A DNA stretch of 64,000 nucleotides from Pelistega sp. (GTDB lineage: Bacteria > Pseudomonadota > Gammaproteobacteria > Burkholderiales > Burkholderiaceae_B). The position numbers and the translations under genes are program-made. The notes under the pieces were generated by a model. That model was given only the letters and a program-made list of their open reading frames with translations, ran no database searches and was not told where the DNA came from. The stretch is from the NCBI GenBank assembly GCA_030538255.1, contig JAUNUI010000007.1, positions 1-64,000 on the forward strand. The letters are read 5' to 3'. Of the stretch, positions 15,790 through 24,528 are shown piece after piece (position 1 is the stretch's first letter; each line of letters begins with the position of its first letter).

Positions 15790-16560
15790 TTACTTTAAAT
15801 TACCTGATAAGAACTGTTGTAAGCGCGGACTCTTAGGACGATTAAAGACTTCATCAGGCGGCCCCTCTTCCTCAACACAACCCTTATGTAAGAACATTAC
15901 GTGATTGGCTAAGTTACGTGCAAAACCCATCTCATGGGTCACGACAATCATGGTACGGCCCTCTTCGGCTAATTTCTGCATGACCTTCAAGACTTCACCA
16001 ACGAGTTCTGGGTCTAATGCCGATGTCGGCTCATCAAATAACATGACCTCAGGCTCCATCGCCAAGGCACGGGCGATCGCCACACGTTGCTGCTGCCCAC
16101 CCGACATCTGCGAAGGGTATTGTGTTTCAACGGTCTCTGGCAGACCCACTTTCTGCAAGTAATGACGCGCACGTTCAGTGGCCTCGGCCTTACTTAGGCC
16201 TAGCACATGAATCGGCGCTTCAATAATATTCTCTAAGGCTGTCATATGCGCCCAGAGATTAAAGTGCTGAAACACCATGGCTAACTTTGTGCGAAAGCGC
16301 TGCAACTGTTTCGGGTCCGAAACACGACCACGCCCCGCCTTATCTTTCAACACCTCAATAGTCTGACCATTCAATGAGATAGAGCCACTATCAGGACTTT
16401 CTAAGAAGTTAATACAACGTAGAAAAGTACTCTTGCCCGAGCCACTTGAACCAATCATCGCAATCACATCACCGGCTTTTGCTTGCAGAGATACTCCCTT
16501 AAGGACCTCGTTGCTACCGTATGATTTGTGAATATCTTTTACATCCAACTTAATCATCAT
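15790..16560 (-). CDS. hisP: Basic amino acid ABC transporter ATPase (HisP type)
   Basis: 256 residues, full length. Walker A is GSSGSGKST (37-45), the Q-loop is in VFQHFNLWAHMTALEN, the signature is MSGGQQQRVAIARAL, Walker B is MLFDEPTSALD, and the H-loop is VVTHEMGFA. The sequence VSDPKQLQRFRTKLAMVFQHFNLW is characteristic of HisP. It would power import of histidine, lysine, arginine or ornithine with the HisM/HisQ permeases just upstream (4-bp gap). Confidence 0.9.
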   Translation of the reverse strand: MMIKLDVKDIHKSYGSNEVLKGVSLQAKAGDVIAMIGSSGSGKSTFLRCINFLESPDSGSISLNGQTIEVLKDKAGRGRVSDPKQLQRFRTKLAMVFQHFNLWAHMTALENIIEAPIHVLGLSKAEATERARHYLQKVGLPETVETQYPSQMSGGQQQRVAIARALAMEPEVMLFDEPTSALDPELVGEVLKVMQKLAEEGRTMIVVTHEMGFARNLANHVMFLHKGCVEEEGPPDEVFNRPKSPRLQQFLSGNLK

Positions 16561-16564
16561 ATTC

Positions 16565-17299
16565 CTATTTTTTTTCGTATGCCAAGAAGGCTAGGGCTCG
16601 TCGCTCGATACGTCTAAACAAAGCGACAATGATAAAAGAAATAACCATATACAACACCGCCGCAGTTCCATAGGAGGCGAAAGTGAGGTAGGTTGCCGCA
16701 TTCGCATCGCGGGCAACTTTTAAAATATCAGGTACGGTCGCGGTAAATGCCAATGATGTTGAATGCAGCATCAGAATCACTTCATTGCTATACGCAGGAA
16801 TCGCCCGTCGAATCGCCGACGGCATAATCACACGACGGTATACCTGCCAAGTGGACATACCATAAGCATACGCGGCCTCAACCTCGCCATGCGGTGTCGC
16901 ACGGATAAACCCAGCAAAAATCTCAATCGTGTAAGCCAAGGTATTCAGCATCAAGGCCAAAACAACACAATTATAACCGCTGATAAAAAAACTATTTAGC
17001 GCAACGTTATCACGCACGATGTCTAGGCTAATCAATCCACTATAAATTAAGAGTATCTGTATATATAGTGGCGTACCACGAAACACATAGGTAAATAACC
17101 AGACCGGAACACTTAGCCACTTATTCTTCGAGATACGCGCTACTGATAATGGTAGTGCCAACAGGAAGCCTAACAATAAGGAAAGCACCAAGATCCATAA
17201 AGTCACCGCCAAACCTGAGAATTGCGTTCCATCCCAGAATATAAAGGGCTGCCAATACTCATTCAACACTAAGAGGTAGTTATCTAAAATCTCGCTCAT
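16565..17299 (-). CDS. hisM: Basic amino acid ABC transporter permease (HisM type)
   Basis: 244 residues from the ATG at 17299, which overlaps the hisQ stop as ATGA. An upstream in-frame start at 17347 would lie inside hisQ and was rejected. Five to six membrane helices are visible, with the permease EAA loop as EVEAAYAYGMSTWQVYRRVIMP at about residues 145-166. The opening FSGLAVTLWILVLSLLLGFLLALPLS is typical HisM/ArtM. It pairs with HisQ in the inner membrane. Confidence 0.88.
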   Translation of the reverse strand: MSEILDNYLLVLNEYWQPFIFWDGTQFSGLAVTLWILVLSLLLGFLLALPLSVARISKNKWLSVPVWLFTYVFRGTPLYIQILLIYSGLISLDIVRDNVALNSFFISGYNCVVLALMLNTLAYTIEIFAGFIRATPHGEVEAAYAYGMSTWQVYRRVIMPSAIRRAIPAYSNEVILMLHSTSLAFTATVPDILKVARDANAATYLTFASYGTAAVLYMVISFIIVALFRRIERRALAFLAYEKK

Positions 17300-17985
17300 A
17301 GCTTGGCCTCCCGCACACCAGCAGAATAGCGGCGCGATAAGTACCATAAGAGAATATTCGAGATTGTCGTCAACGCTAAATAAATTAGGCCCGCCACTAA
17401 GATGAAAAAGAACATCTTGCCCGTGGCACGACCTGCGCTTTGAACCACCTGCACCAGATCACTTAAGCCAATAATCGAGACTAAAGCGGTGGCTTTTAAC
17501 ACCACCAACCAGTTATTACCAATACCTGGTAAAGCAAAACGCATCATCTGCGGAAACAAGACGCGCTTAAAGACTTGCCCATTGCTCATGCCATAAGCCT
17601 TACCTGCCTCAAGTTGCCCCTTAGGCACGGCTAAAAAAGCCCCACGGAAGGTCTCGGCAAAATATGCACCATAAATAAAACCAATAGTTAAGACACCCGT
17701 AACAAAGGGATCTAAATCAATTTGCCCAAATCCTAAAGCATCGGTCAGGCTATTTAGCATCTGTTGAATACCAAAGAAGATCAGCAGCATCAGCACCAAA
17801 TCAGGCACACTACGAATCAATGTCGTGTACGCTTGTGCACAGGCACGAAAAAAACCATTACCAAATAGTTTGGCGAGCGCACCTAATAAACCTAAGACAA
17901 GGGCAAACAATAAAGAGAACGTAGCCAACTTAACGCTGAGCCAGGTTCCATTTAGAATCTGTTCCCCATACCCTTCTAAAAACAT
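17296..17985 (-). CDS. hisQ: Basic amino acid ABC transporter permease (HisQ type)
   Basis: 229 residues with five helices: GTWLSVKLATFSLLFALVLG at the N-terminus, the conserved TTLIRSVPDLVLMLLIFFG, and the EAA loop QLEAGKAYGMSNGQVFKRVLFP near residues 135-156. A Shine-Dalgarno AAGGAT lies just upstream on the minus strand. It is translationally coupled to hisM by the 4-bp overlap. It forms the membrane channel with HisM. Confidence 0.88.
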   Translation of the reverse strand: MFLEGYGEQILNGTWLSVKLATFSLLFALVLGLLGALAKLFGNGFFRACAQAYTTLIRSVPDLVLMLLIFFGIQQMLNSLTDALGFGQIDLDPFVTGVLTIGFIYGAYFAETFRGAFLAVPKGQLEAGKAYGMSNGQVFKRVLFPQMMRFALPGIGNNWLVVLKATALVSIIGLSDLVQVVQSAGRATGKMFFFILVAGLIYLALTTISNILLWYLSRRYSAGVREAKL

Positions 17986-18024
17986 ATCTATCCTTAGCCA
18001 TTGTGGCTAGGCTATAAATACCGC

Positions 18025-18054
18025 AAAAGGTGCTCCCTAACGAAAGCACCTCTT
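18025..18054 (-). terminator. Hairpin between binding-protein gene and hisQ
   Basis: Minus strand AGGTGCT (from 18051) - loop - AGCACCT followed by TTTTGC. A 7-bp stem with a short T run in the gap after the 18197-18991 binding-protein gene. Likely a partial terminator that lets the soluble binding protein be made in excess of the permease. Confidence 0.5.
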
Positions 18055-18196
18055 AAGTATTTGAAAGCTAAATTAAAATATTCCGTTAAAAGTATTTCTG
18101 CAAAACAGCGAGAAAAATACCTTGCACAGACTGCAACGAATGCAATGATGACAAACACCCTGCATAAGCATTGTGCAAAAAACTATTCCATGGCTC

Positions 18197-18991
18197 CTAT
18201 TCGGCTTTAAATAGGCCTATTTCACCTTCTTGGAAATAGTCTTTCGACAATTTCTCAATCACACCTTCTTTGCGTAATTGCATAATCGCCTCATCAACAT
18301 CCGCTTTCAGCTGCTTATCGGCTTTACGCATACCCATGGCAATGTGATTTTCAACGAGTGGGTCGTTACTAATCGGCTCACCCACAAAATCATACGCCTT
18401 GCCTTCGGTTTTACTTAAAAAACCAGCAATCGCATTCGGTTTCTCGGCCAGCACAGCATCTAAGCGATTGGCTTGTAAGTCACCATAAGTTTGCTCTTGT
18501 TCCTGGTAAGAGACAATCGTTACACCCTCTTTACTCCAAGCTTTGCGTGCATAGGCTTCTTGGGTTGAGCCTTGAAGTACACCAACACGCTTACCCTTAA
18601 GCGAATCAACTGTCGGTAAAATACCGCTGTCTTTCTTGGCAATCAGCTGAGTCGGAATCGCATATAAATCCGCTGAGAATGCAATTACACGTTCACGCGC
18701 TTCAGAGCGCGTAATCCCCGCATGAATAATATCGAATTTACGCGCTTGTAAGCCAGGGATTAATGAGTCAAAAGGCTGATCAATCCACTCACACTGGGCC
18801 TGTAATTTCTCACAAATAGCATTCGCCACATCAACGTCAAAACCGACAATCTCGCCTTGCGCATTCTTATACTCGAACGGTGCGTAGCCAGCCTCAGTAC
18901 CAATACGGAGTTTTTTTTCTTGTGCTTGTGCTGTACCAATCGCTGTTAATGAAGATATCAGCAAAGTACATAAAAGCCTTGTTAATTTCAT
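18197..18991 (-). CDS. hisJ: Basic amino acid ABC transporter substrate-binding protein 1
   Basis: 264 residues. The signal peptide (MKLTRLLCTLLISSLTAIGTAQA) is followed by a class-3 solute-binding domain with RIGTEAGYAPFEYKNAQGEIVGFDVDVANAI, the IDQPFDSLIPGLQARKFD hinge segment, and GITRSEARERVIAFSADLY. The AxxRxxxxxF and 'DAVLAEKPNA' features fit the Lys/Arg/Orn/His group (HisJ/ArgT). AGGGG lies 6 bases before the ATG. It is strongly similar to the protein at 19267-20064, so the two are a tandem duplication. Two receptors for one permease occur with E. coli HisJ and ArgT. Confidence 0.88.
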   Translation of the reverse strand: MKLTRLLCTLLISSLTAIGTAQAQEKKLRIGTEAGYAPFEYKNAQGEIVGFDVDVANAICEKLQAQCEWIDQPFDSLIPGLQARKFDIIHAGITRSEARERVIAFSADLYAIPTQLIAKKDSGILPTVDSLKGKRVGVLQGSTQEAYARKAWSKEGVTIVSYQEQEQTYGDLQANRLDAVLAEKPNAIAGFLSKTEGKAYDFVGEPISNDPLVENHIAMGMRKADKQLKADVDEAIMQLRKEGVIEKLSKDYFQEGEIGLFKAE

Positions 18992-19149
18992 GTAATGCCC
19001 CTGTAGAATACGTGGAAAATAGCTAAATTATAAAGCCAATGACCGTCTTAACAGGAGCTATTTCATATTAGCGACGCAATTTATCACAAGCGCCTAACTC
19101 AAGAATATAGCAAAACACTTTGTAAAAAGCCGCTGCACCCAGGAATAAG

Positions 19150-19249
19150 CCACTTTCTTAGTAAAGGTCACCGAGACTAGTTACCAGCCCCACTCTTTGC
19201 AAAAAGCCACCACCACTGGGCACGCACCACTTTCTTACTAAAAGTCACC
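19150..19249. repeat. Imperfect direct repeat between the two binding-protein genes
   Basis: CCACTTTCTTAGTAAAGGTC at 19150 and CCACTTTCTTACTAAAAGTC at 19227, each followed by ACC and preceded by similar AAAAGCC/GCAC context, spacing 77 bp. Possibly a product of the duplication that made the two receptors, or a paired regulator site. Confidence 0.5.
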
Positions 19250-19266
19250 CACCTAGAAACAGCCAA

Positions 19267-20064
19267 CTACTGCGCTTTAAAAAGTGTCAGCTCACCTGGC
19301 TGAAAGTATTTCTCGGCTAATTTCTCAATCACACCCTCTTGACGCAATTGCAGAATGGCTTGGTCCACATCGGCTTTAAGCTGTGTATCTGCTTTACGTA
19401 CACCCATAGCAATCTGATTGGCAACTAAAGGATCATTATCAATAGGCTCACCGACAAAATCATAGTCCTTACCCTCAGGTTTACTTAAAAAGCCTGCAAT
19501 GGCATTCGGCTTCTCTGAGAGAATCGCATCCAAGCGATTAGCGGGTAAATCACCATAGGTTTGCTCTTGATCCTGGTAAGAAACAATTGTCACGCCCTCT
19601 TTACCCCAAGCTTTACGCGCGTAGGCTTCTTGCACTGAGCCTTGTAATACACCCACCTTCTTGCCTTTCAAAGACTCAACGCTTGGCAGCAAATCACTGC
19701 CTTTTTTCGCCACTAATTGAGTCGGAATGGCATACAGGTCTTCGGTAAAGTTAATCACCTTGGCCCGTGCTTCAGTACGTGTGATGCTAGCATGGATTAA
19801 ATCAAACTTGCGCGCTTGTAAACCTGGAATGAGGGAGTCAAAAGGCTGATCAACCCAGACACACTTAGCCTGTAATTTCTCACAAATCGCATTCCCTACA
19901 TCAATATCAAAACCAACTAACTCACCCTGAGCATTCTTATATTCAAAAGGCGCATAGCCTGTTTCAGTACCAATGCGAATCTCTTTCTGTTGTGCATGCA
20001 CGGCTGCACCCATCGCTGTCATTGATGCGAGCGCCAGTGCGCTGATTAATATCTTAAATTTCAT
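19267..20064 (-). CDS. Basic amino acid ABC transporter substrate-binding protein 2
   Basis: 265 residues from the ATG at 20064 (MKFKILISALALASM; AAGGGAATGAC just upstream). An in-frame start at 20082 was rejected because it adds only 6 residues ahead of a good signal peptide. The mature domain mirrors protein 1 segment by segment (RIGTETGYAPFEYKNAQGEL; VDQPFDSLIPGLQARKFD; ASITRTEARAKVINF; LSEKPNAIAGFLSKPEGKDYD). Differences near the ligand pocket (HAS versus HAG; NFTEDLY versus AFSADLY) could alter which basic amino acid is preferred. It is the first gene of the transporter operon, about 275 bp ahead of protein 1. Confidence 0.88.
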   Translation of the reverse strand: MKFKILISALALASMTAMGAAVHAQQKEIRIGTETGYAPFEYKNAQGELVGFDIDVGNAICEKLQAKCVWVDQPFDSLIPGLQARKFDLIHASITRTEARAKVINFTEDLYAIPTQLVAKKGSDLLPSVESLKGKKVGVLQGSVQEAYARKAWGKEGVTIVSYQDQEQTYGDLPANRLDAILSEKPNAIAGFLSKPEGKDYDFVGEPIDNDPLVANQIAMGVRKADTQLKADVDQAILQLRQEGVIEKLAEKYFQPGELTLFKAQ

Positions 20065-20262
20065 GTCATTCCCTTGTAACAAGCCTTGAAAATAGCCAAA
20101 TTATAAAGCTTGCAGAGCTTTCGGCAAGGTTCATCCCCTATAATTAGGGTAATTCCGCTCTGCATTCATATAGGCAACTTTCTAGACAAGACAATAAATC
20201 ACCTTATTACCCACACCCTATTCGCTCAAACCACTAAATAAAAAGAATACTCCGCTCTACTC

Positions 20263-21183
20263 ATGATTGACTCTCTACTCTCTATTGTTCCGATCTGTTT
20301 AGCTTTACTCATCGGGATGTTCGCAGGCAAGCACTTGCCCACGAAAATCTCTTACCCGATTGCCCGTATGATTGGGCCCTTCGTCTGGGTTTTATTGTTT
20401 GTTATCGGCTTTAAGTTTGGTCTCGTACTTGAGAAGCTACACAATATCACTGAGATCTTATTCCTCGCTACCACCTTCTCCGTGGGTTTGAGTATTTGCG
20501 TTGCTATCAGCGTGTATTTTGGTTTAAATCTCAAATCAAAACCGGCGCAGCAAGCTGTGCAGCATAACCTAGGCATTGCTCACGTTTTACTTGAATGCAG
20601 TTATGCCTTTGGCTCAATTATCGTCGGTGGTTTAGTGGCACAGGGCCTTTTATATATGGGCTGGAATACAGGTTTTATGCCATCGATTGATGTTTTTTTG
20701 TATATCCTCTTATTTGTCATCGGGGTAGACATCATCAATGCTCCCGTCAATTTAAAGCTCCTAAATAAACGTACCTTAATCGGGCTGCCCCTCTTAATTA
20801 TGCTGGGCTCAACCATTGGCGGTGTATTGATTGCTTGGCTGCTCGGTATTGATCTACGCTTAGGCTTAGTATTCTCAGGCGGCTATGGTTGGTTCTCTTT
20901 AACGGGAGTGATGGTCACCCACCGTCTCGGTGAATTCTATGGCGCTATCGCCCTACTTAACGAACTGTTTCGTGAGTTATTCTCTATCTTAATTATCTTC
21001 TTTGTAGGTCGTCGCTATCCTGAAATTGGTATCGCCACGGCAGGCGCCACCGCCATGGACACAACCCTACCGATTATTAAGCGCGCATCAGGGAATACCT
21101 ATATTGCCCAAGCGATTTATATCGGTGCCATCCTTAGCCTTATTGTCCCCTTCTGGCTAGCATTCTTATTAAGTTGGCTCTAA
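20263..21183 (+). CDS. lysO: Lysine exporter LysO
   Basis: 306 residues, about eight to ten membrane helices, in the LysO (formerly DUF340/YbjE) family: the N-terminal IGMFAGKHLP and the C-terminal domain with LVFSGGYGWFSLTGVMVTHRLGEFYGAIALLNELFRE and ATAGATAMDTTLPIIKRASG. In E. coli LysO exports lysine and thialysine. It lies divergent from the basic amino acid importer, with 198 bp between starts, so import and export of the same substrate class may be controlled from a shared region. Confidence 0.9.
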   Translation: MIDSLLSIVPICLALLIGMFAGKHLPTKISYPIARMIGPFVWVLLFVIGFKFGLVLEKLHNITEILFLATTFSVGLSICVAISVYFGLNLKSKPAQQAVQHNLGIAHVLLECSYAFGSIIVGGLVAQGLLYMGWNTGFMPSIDVFLYILLFVIGVDIINAPVNLKLLNKRTLIGLPLLIMLGSTIGGVLIAWLLGIDLRLGLVFSGGYGWFSLTGVMVTHRLGEFYGAIALLNELFRELFSILIIFFVGRRYPEIGIATAGATAMDTTLPIIKRASGNTYIAQAIYIGAILSLIVPFWLAFLLSWL

Positions 21184-21459
21184 GTTTCAAATCGCTTATC
21201 GCTACAGAAAAACCCTGCCACCTTATTAAATTTATGAATCTGCTCTAAGTTTCAACTATTCACTGCCATCACCAGTTATTGGAGATGACAAACCTTTAAA
21301 ACAACAGGTAGCATAATTTCTGTCTTCTATATGCTAAGCAATTACCCTAGATTCTCTGATACTCATCAGAATTTATGTTGCGTTGCGCATAGTTAATTCT
21401 GTTGATGTGCGTTACTTTGTGAGGGATGCTTTTCATAAACTTTTTAAAAGGAGGATTTT

Positions 21460-22977
21460 ATGAAATATGCTGCACCCAATACCCCTGGTAGCCTAGTACA
21501 ACTTAAAGCACAATATGAAAACTATATTGGTGGCCAGTGGGTCCCCCCTGTTGAAGGGCAATATTTTGAGGATATTGCACCGATTACTGGCGAAGTCCTA
21601 GCCAAAGTCGCACGTTCTACCGCCGCTGATGTGGAAAAAGCCTTAGACGCTGCGCATGCGGCGAAGGCCAGCTGGAACCGTAGTTCGCCTGCTGAACGCG
21701 CCAGTGTGCTCTTAAAAGTCGCTGACCGCATGGAACAGAACTTAGAGAAAATTGCGGTCTGCGAAACCTGGGAGAATGGTAAGCCCGTACGTGAAACCCT
21801 TGCTGCAGACATTCCCTTAGCCATCGATCACCTACGCTATTTTGCCTCGGCCATTCGCACGCAAGAAGGTGGTATTAGTGAGATTGATGAGAATACGGTC
21901 GCCTATCATTTCCAAGAGCCGCTAGGTGTGGTCGGGCAGATTATTCCTTGGAACTTCCCGCTCTTGATGGCCATCTGGAAAATTGCCCCAGCGCTTGCTG
22001 CAGGTAACTGCATTGTGATGAAGCCTGCCGAGCAGACGCCCGTCTCTATCTTATATTTAATGGAGTTAGTAGGCGATCTCATTCCACCCGGCGTACTGAA
22101 TATTATTAATGGCTTTGGTGTCGAAGCAGGTAAACCACTCGCTCAGAACCCACGTATTGCGAAGATTGCCTTCACTGGTGAGACTAGCACGGGGCAATTA
22201 ATCATGCAGTACGCCACGGAAAATATTATTCCAGTTACCTTAGAGCTAGGCGGTAAGAGCCCAAGTATCTTCTGCGCTGACGTGATGGACAAAGATGATG
22301 AGTTCTTGGATAAGTGTTTAGAGGGCTTTGCGATGTTCGCCCTAAACCAAGGTGAAGTCTGCACCTGCCCTTCTCGTGTCCTCATCCATGAATCGATTTA
22401 TGATCGCTTTATGGAGAAAGCCGTCGCTCGGGTGAAAGCCATCAAAACCGGTGACCCATTAGATACTGACACCATGATTGGTGCTCAAGCAAGCCAAGAG
22501 CAGATGGATAAAATCTTGAGCTACTTAGAAATTGGTAAGCAAGAAGGCGCACAGGTACTGACAGGCGGCGTACAGCGCCAAGAAGCGGGCATGGATAAGG
22601 GTTACTTTATTGAGCCGACCATTTTCGCTGGTGATAACACCATGCGCATTTTCCAAGAGGAGATTTTTGGTCCAGTCGTCGCTGTCACCAAGTTCAAGAC
22701 CATGGAAGAAGCCCTAGCGATTGCCAATGACACCATGTTCGGACTGGGTTCCGCCGTATGGTCGCGCGACCAGAATCAATCCTATCGCTTAGCTCGTGGT
22801 ATTCAAGCAGGCCGTGTCTGGGTTAACTGCTATCACCTCTACCCAGCCCATGCGGCCTTCGGCGGCTATAAGAAGTCAGGCATTGGCCGTGAAAACCATA
22901 AGATGATGTTGGCGCATTATCAACAAACTAAGTGTATGTTGACTAGCTATACGCCGAATAAACTCGGCTTCTTCTAA
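21460..22977 (+). CDS. NAD-dependent aldehyde dehydrogenase (acetaldehyde type, ExaC/AldB-like)
   Basis: 505 residues. It starts at the ATG behind a near-perfect AAAAGGAGG. Catalytic features: [20 protein letters not shown] for cofactor binding, ELGGKSP with the general-base Glu, and nucleophile Cys in [11 protein letters not shown] (about residue 305). The [11 protein letters not shown] variant and the C-terminal [20 protein letters not shown] are typical of the ExaC/AcoD/AldB branch, which oxidises acetaldehyde and other short aldehydes to acids. It stands alone; an IS605-end-like hairpin and a strong terminator follow. The exact substrate is inference. Confidence 0.88.
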   Translation: MKYAAPNTPGSLVQLKAQYENYIGGQWVPPVEGQYFEDIAPITGEVLAKVARSTAADVEKALDAAHAAKASWNRSSPAERASVLLKVADRMEQNLEKIAVCETWENGKPVRETLAADIPLAIDHLRYFASAIRTQEGGISEIDENTVAYHFQEPLGVVGQIIPWNFPLLMAIWKIAPALAAGNCIVMKPAEQTPVSILYLMELVGDLIPPGVLNIINGFGVEAGKPLAQNPRIAKIAFTGETSTGQLIMQYATENIIPVTLELGGKSPSIFCADVMDKDDEFLDKCLEGFAMFALNQGEVCTCPSRVLIHESIYDRFMEKAVARVKAIKTGDPLDTDTMIGAQASQEQMDKILSYLEIGKQEGAQVLTGGVQRQEAGMDKGYFIEPTIFAGDNTMRIFQEEIFGPVVAVTKFKTMEEALAIANDTMFGLGSAVWSRDQNQSYRLARGIQAGRVWVNCYHLYPAHAAFGGYKKSGIGRENHKMMLAHYQQTKCMLTSYTPNKLGFF

Positions 22978-22993
22978 AGGGAATGGTCTTGAC

Positions 22994-23036
22994 ACCCGCC
23001 CCGCCCTAAAGGACGGGGTTTTACAGCGAGTTCTAA
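22994..23036 (+). repeat. IS200/IS605-end-like hairpin element, copy B
   Basis: CCGCCCTAAAGGACGGGG followed by TTTTACAGCGAGTTCTAATAA, the best copy of the family, 16 bp after the aldehyde dehydrogenase stop. It may double as its terminator. Confidence 0.65.
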
Positions 23037-23068
23037 TAAACCTTTTACCTTTTCCTTTAGGATTAATA

Positions 23069-23112
23069 CAAGAAAGCTTCTGACGATTTCCTATTGGCCA
23101 GAAGCTTTCTTG
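23069..23112. terminator. Strong inverted repeat between convergent genes
   Basis: 14-bp perfect stem CAAGAAAGCTTCTG / CAGAAGCTTTCTTG with a 16-base loop, in the convergent gap. It serves either the aldehyde dehydrogenase gene or the ABC ATPase gene. Confidence 0.65.
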
Positions 23113-23283
23113 ACATTATTGAGCGGGGAAAATCAAAGCAATATTTTAGGTAAAACACACTTAGAGAAAAATTGCCACCCCTGTGGATAATTCTTATGAC
23201 CCTGTGCATAACACTTAAAAAGCACAATTAAAACAACATGTTAAGAGAGAACCAACTATCAAGTTTTACCTGAATACTGACTT

Positions 23284-24528
23284 TTACCCCCGCAATAAAT
23301 ACCCACGTTCCAACAAGAGCTGCACGCTCTCACCGATAGCAATCTTATGCTCGTTATAGAAAGCAATAGTTTGATTGCCCAAAACATCCGCTTGATAGTG
23401 ATAGCGCTCTCCCTTAAAGCTGCGCTCGCGAATGGTGGCGTGTAGGCTGTGTTTCGACTCGACGCTATCATGCGCAATGACACGGATATGCTGTGGTCGC
23501 ACGAGAATACTATGCGTATAGCTAGACGGTGAGGCCGCCACTTTAAGCATAGCCATTAATTCCGTGCCGACCAACTCCCGCTCACTACGCACGGGCTCTG
23601 GTTCAGTTAATGCATAAGATTGCTTCTTATTTAAGCAAATTTCTTGATAGTATGGCTCTTGCTCGGTAGACTCATGAGCTTGCTTCTCACTTAAACCAGT
23701 TACACACTCATCATGCTCGTATTCGCTAGTTATACAGGCTTGATCGCCTCTTAAATAGCTTGCTGGCTCACTACGCACGGGCTCTGTCGTACTATATAGA
23801 ATTGACCCTTGCCCAATAAAACGCGCAGTCCATTCAGTCTCAGGCTGGCGATAGAGATTTTCAGGAGTATCGTATTGCACGATTTTCCCTTGATGCATCA
23901 CGGCAATCTTGTCCGCTAAGGCCATCGCCTCGGCCTGGTCATGCGTGACATAGATAAATATTGCACCGGTACGTTGATGAAACTCGCGGAATGTCTGCTC
24001 CATTGATGCGCGCAGATGCTGGTCAAGATTGGCGAGTGGTTCATCAAGCAGAACCACTTTAGGTGCTGAGACTAAGCAGCGTGCTAAGGCCACACGTTGA
24101 CGCTGCCCACCACTAAGTTCTGATGGCATACGCTTAGCTAAGCCTTGCATATTCACCGCCTCTAAAGCCTCATTCACTTGGTCCTCATAAGCTCGCCCTG
24201 ATATTTTCTTTAGTTTTAAAGCATAGCCAATATTGTCTGCCACATTCATATGAGGCCACAGTGCATAAGACTGAAACACCATACTCATCTGTCGCTGCTC
24301 TGGGGGAGTATAGTGCTGTGCTGATGACAGGACTTGTCCATCTAATAGGATACGTCCCGCATCCACGCGCTCAAAACCCGCAATCATGCGTAATACCGTG
24401 GTTTTACCACAGCCACTAGGGCCTAAGAGAGCTACGAATGTACCGGGCTCAATCTTTAGGCTGACTTCATTTACGACAGGTGTCTGGGCAAATCGCTTAG
24501 TGACCGCATCTAAAATTAACTCTGCCAC
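23284..24528 (-). CDS. ABC importer ATPase (FbpC/PotA type) with an unusual repetitive insert
   Basis: 414 residues. Standard nucleotide-binding domain: Walker A GPSGCGKT near 36-43, signature LSGGQRQRVALARCL, Walker B VVLLDEPLANLDQ, H-loop YVTHDQAEAM. The C-terminal TOBE-like part (SILVRPQHIRVIAH; LGNQTIAFYN) is separated by an extra ~70-residue low-complexity insert (about 245-320) containing two TEP..VRSE units, encoded by a 20-base direct repeat 186 bp apart. This insert is absent from typical FbpC/PotA proteins. Its start overlaps the permease stop by 13 bp. It powers import together with the 567-residue permease and the binding protein at 26427. Confidence 0.82.
   Translation of the reverse strand: MAELILDAVTKRFAQTPVVNEVSLKIEPGTFVALLGPSGCGKTTVLRMIAGFERVDAGRILLDGQVLSSAQHYTPPEQRQMSMVFQSYALWPHMNVADNIGYALKLKKISGRAYEDQVNEALEAVNMQGLAKRMPSELSGGQRQRVALARCLVSAPKVVLLDEPLANLDQHLRASMEQTFREFHQRTGAIFIYVTHDQAEAMALADKIAVMHQGKIVQYDTPENLYRQPETEWTARFIGQGSILYSTTEPVRSEPASYLRGDQACITSEYEHDECVTGLSEKQAHESTEQEPYYQEICLNKKQSYALTEPEPVRSERELVGTELMAMLKVAASPSSYTHSILVRPQHIRVIAHDSVESKHSLHATIRERSFKGERYHYQADVLGNQTIAFYNEHKIAIGESVQLLLERGYLLRG

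Larger units (their letters stand above)
22978..23283. other. Intergenic region after the aldehyde dehydrogenase gene
   Basis: 306 bp between convergent genes. It holds hairpin element copy B (22994-23036) and a long inverted repeat (23069-23112). The remaining ~170 bp is AT-rich with no recognised feature. Confidence 0.6.
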
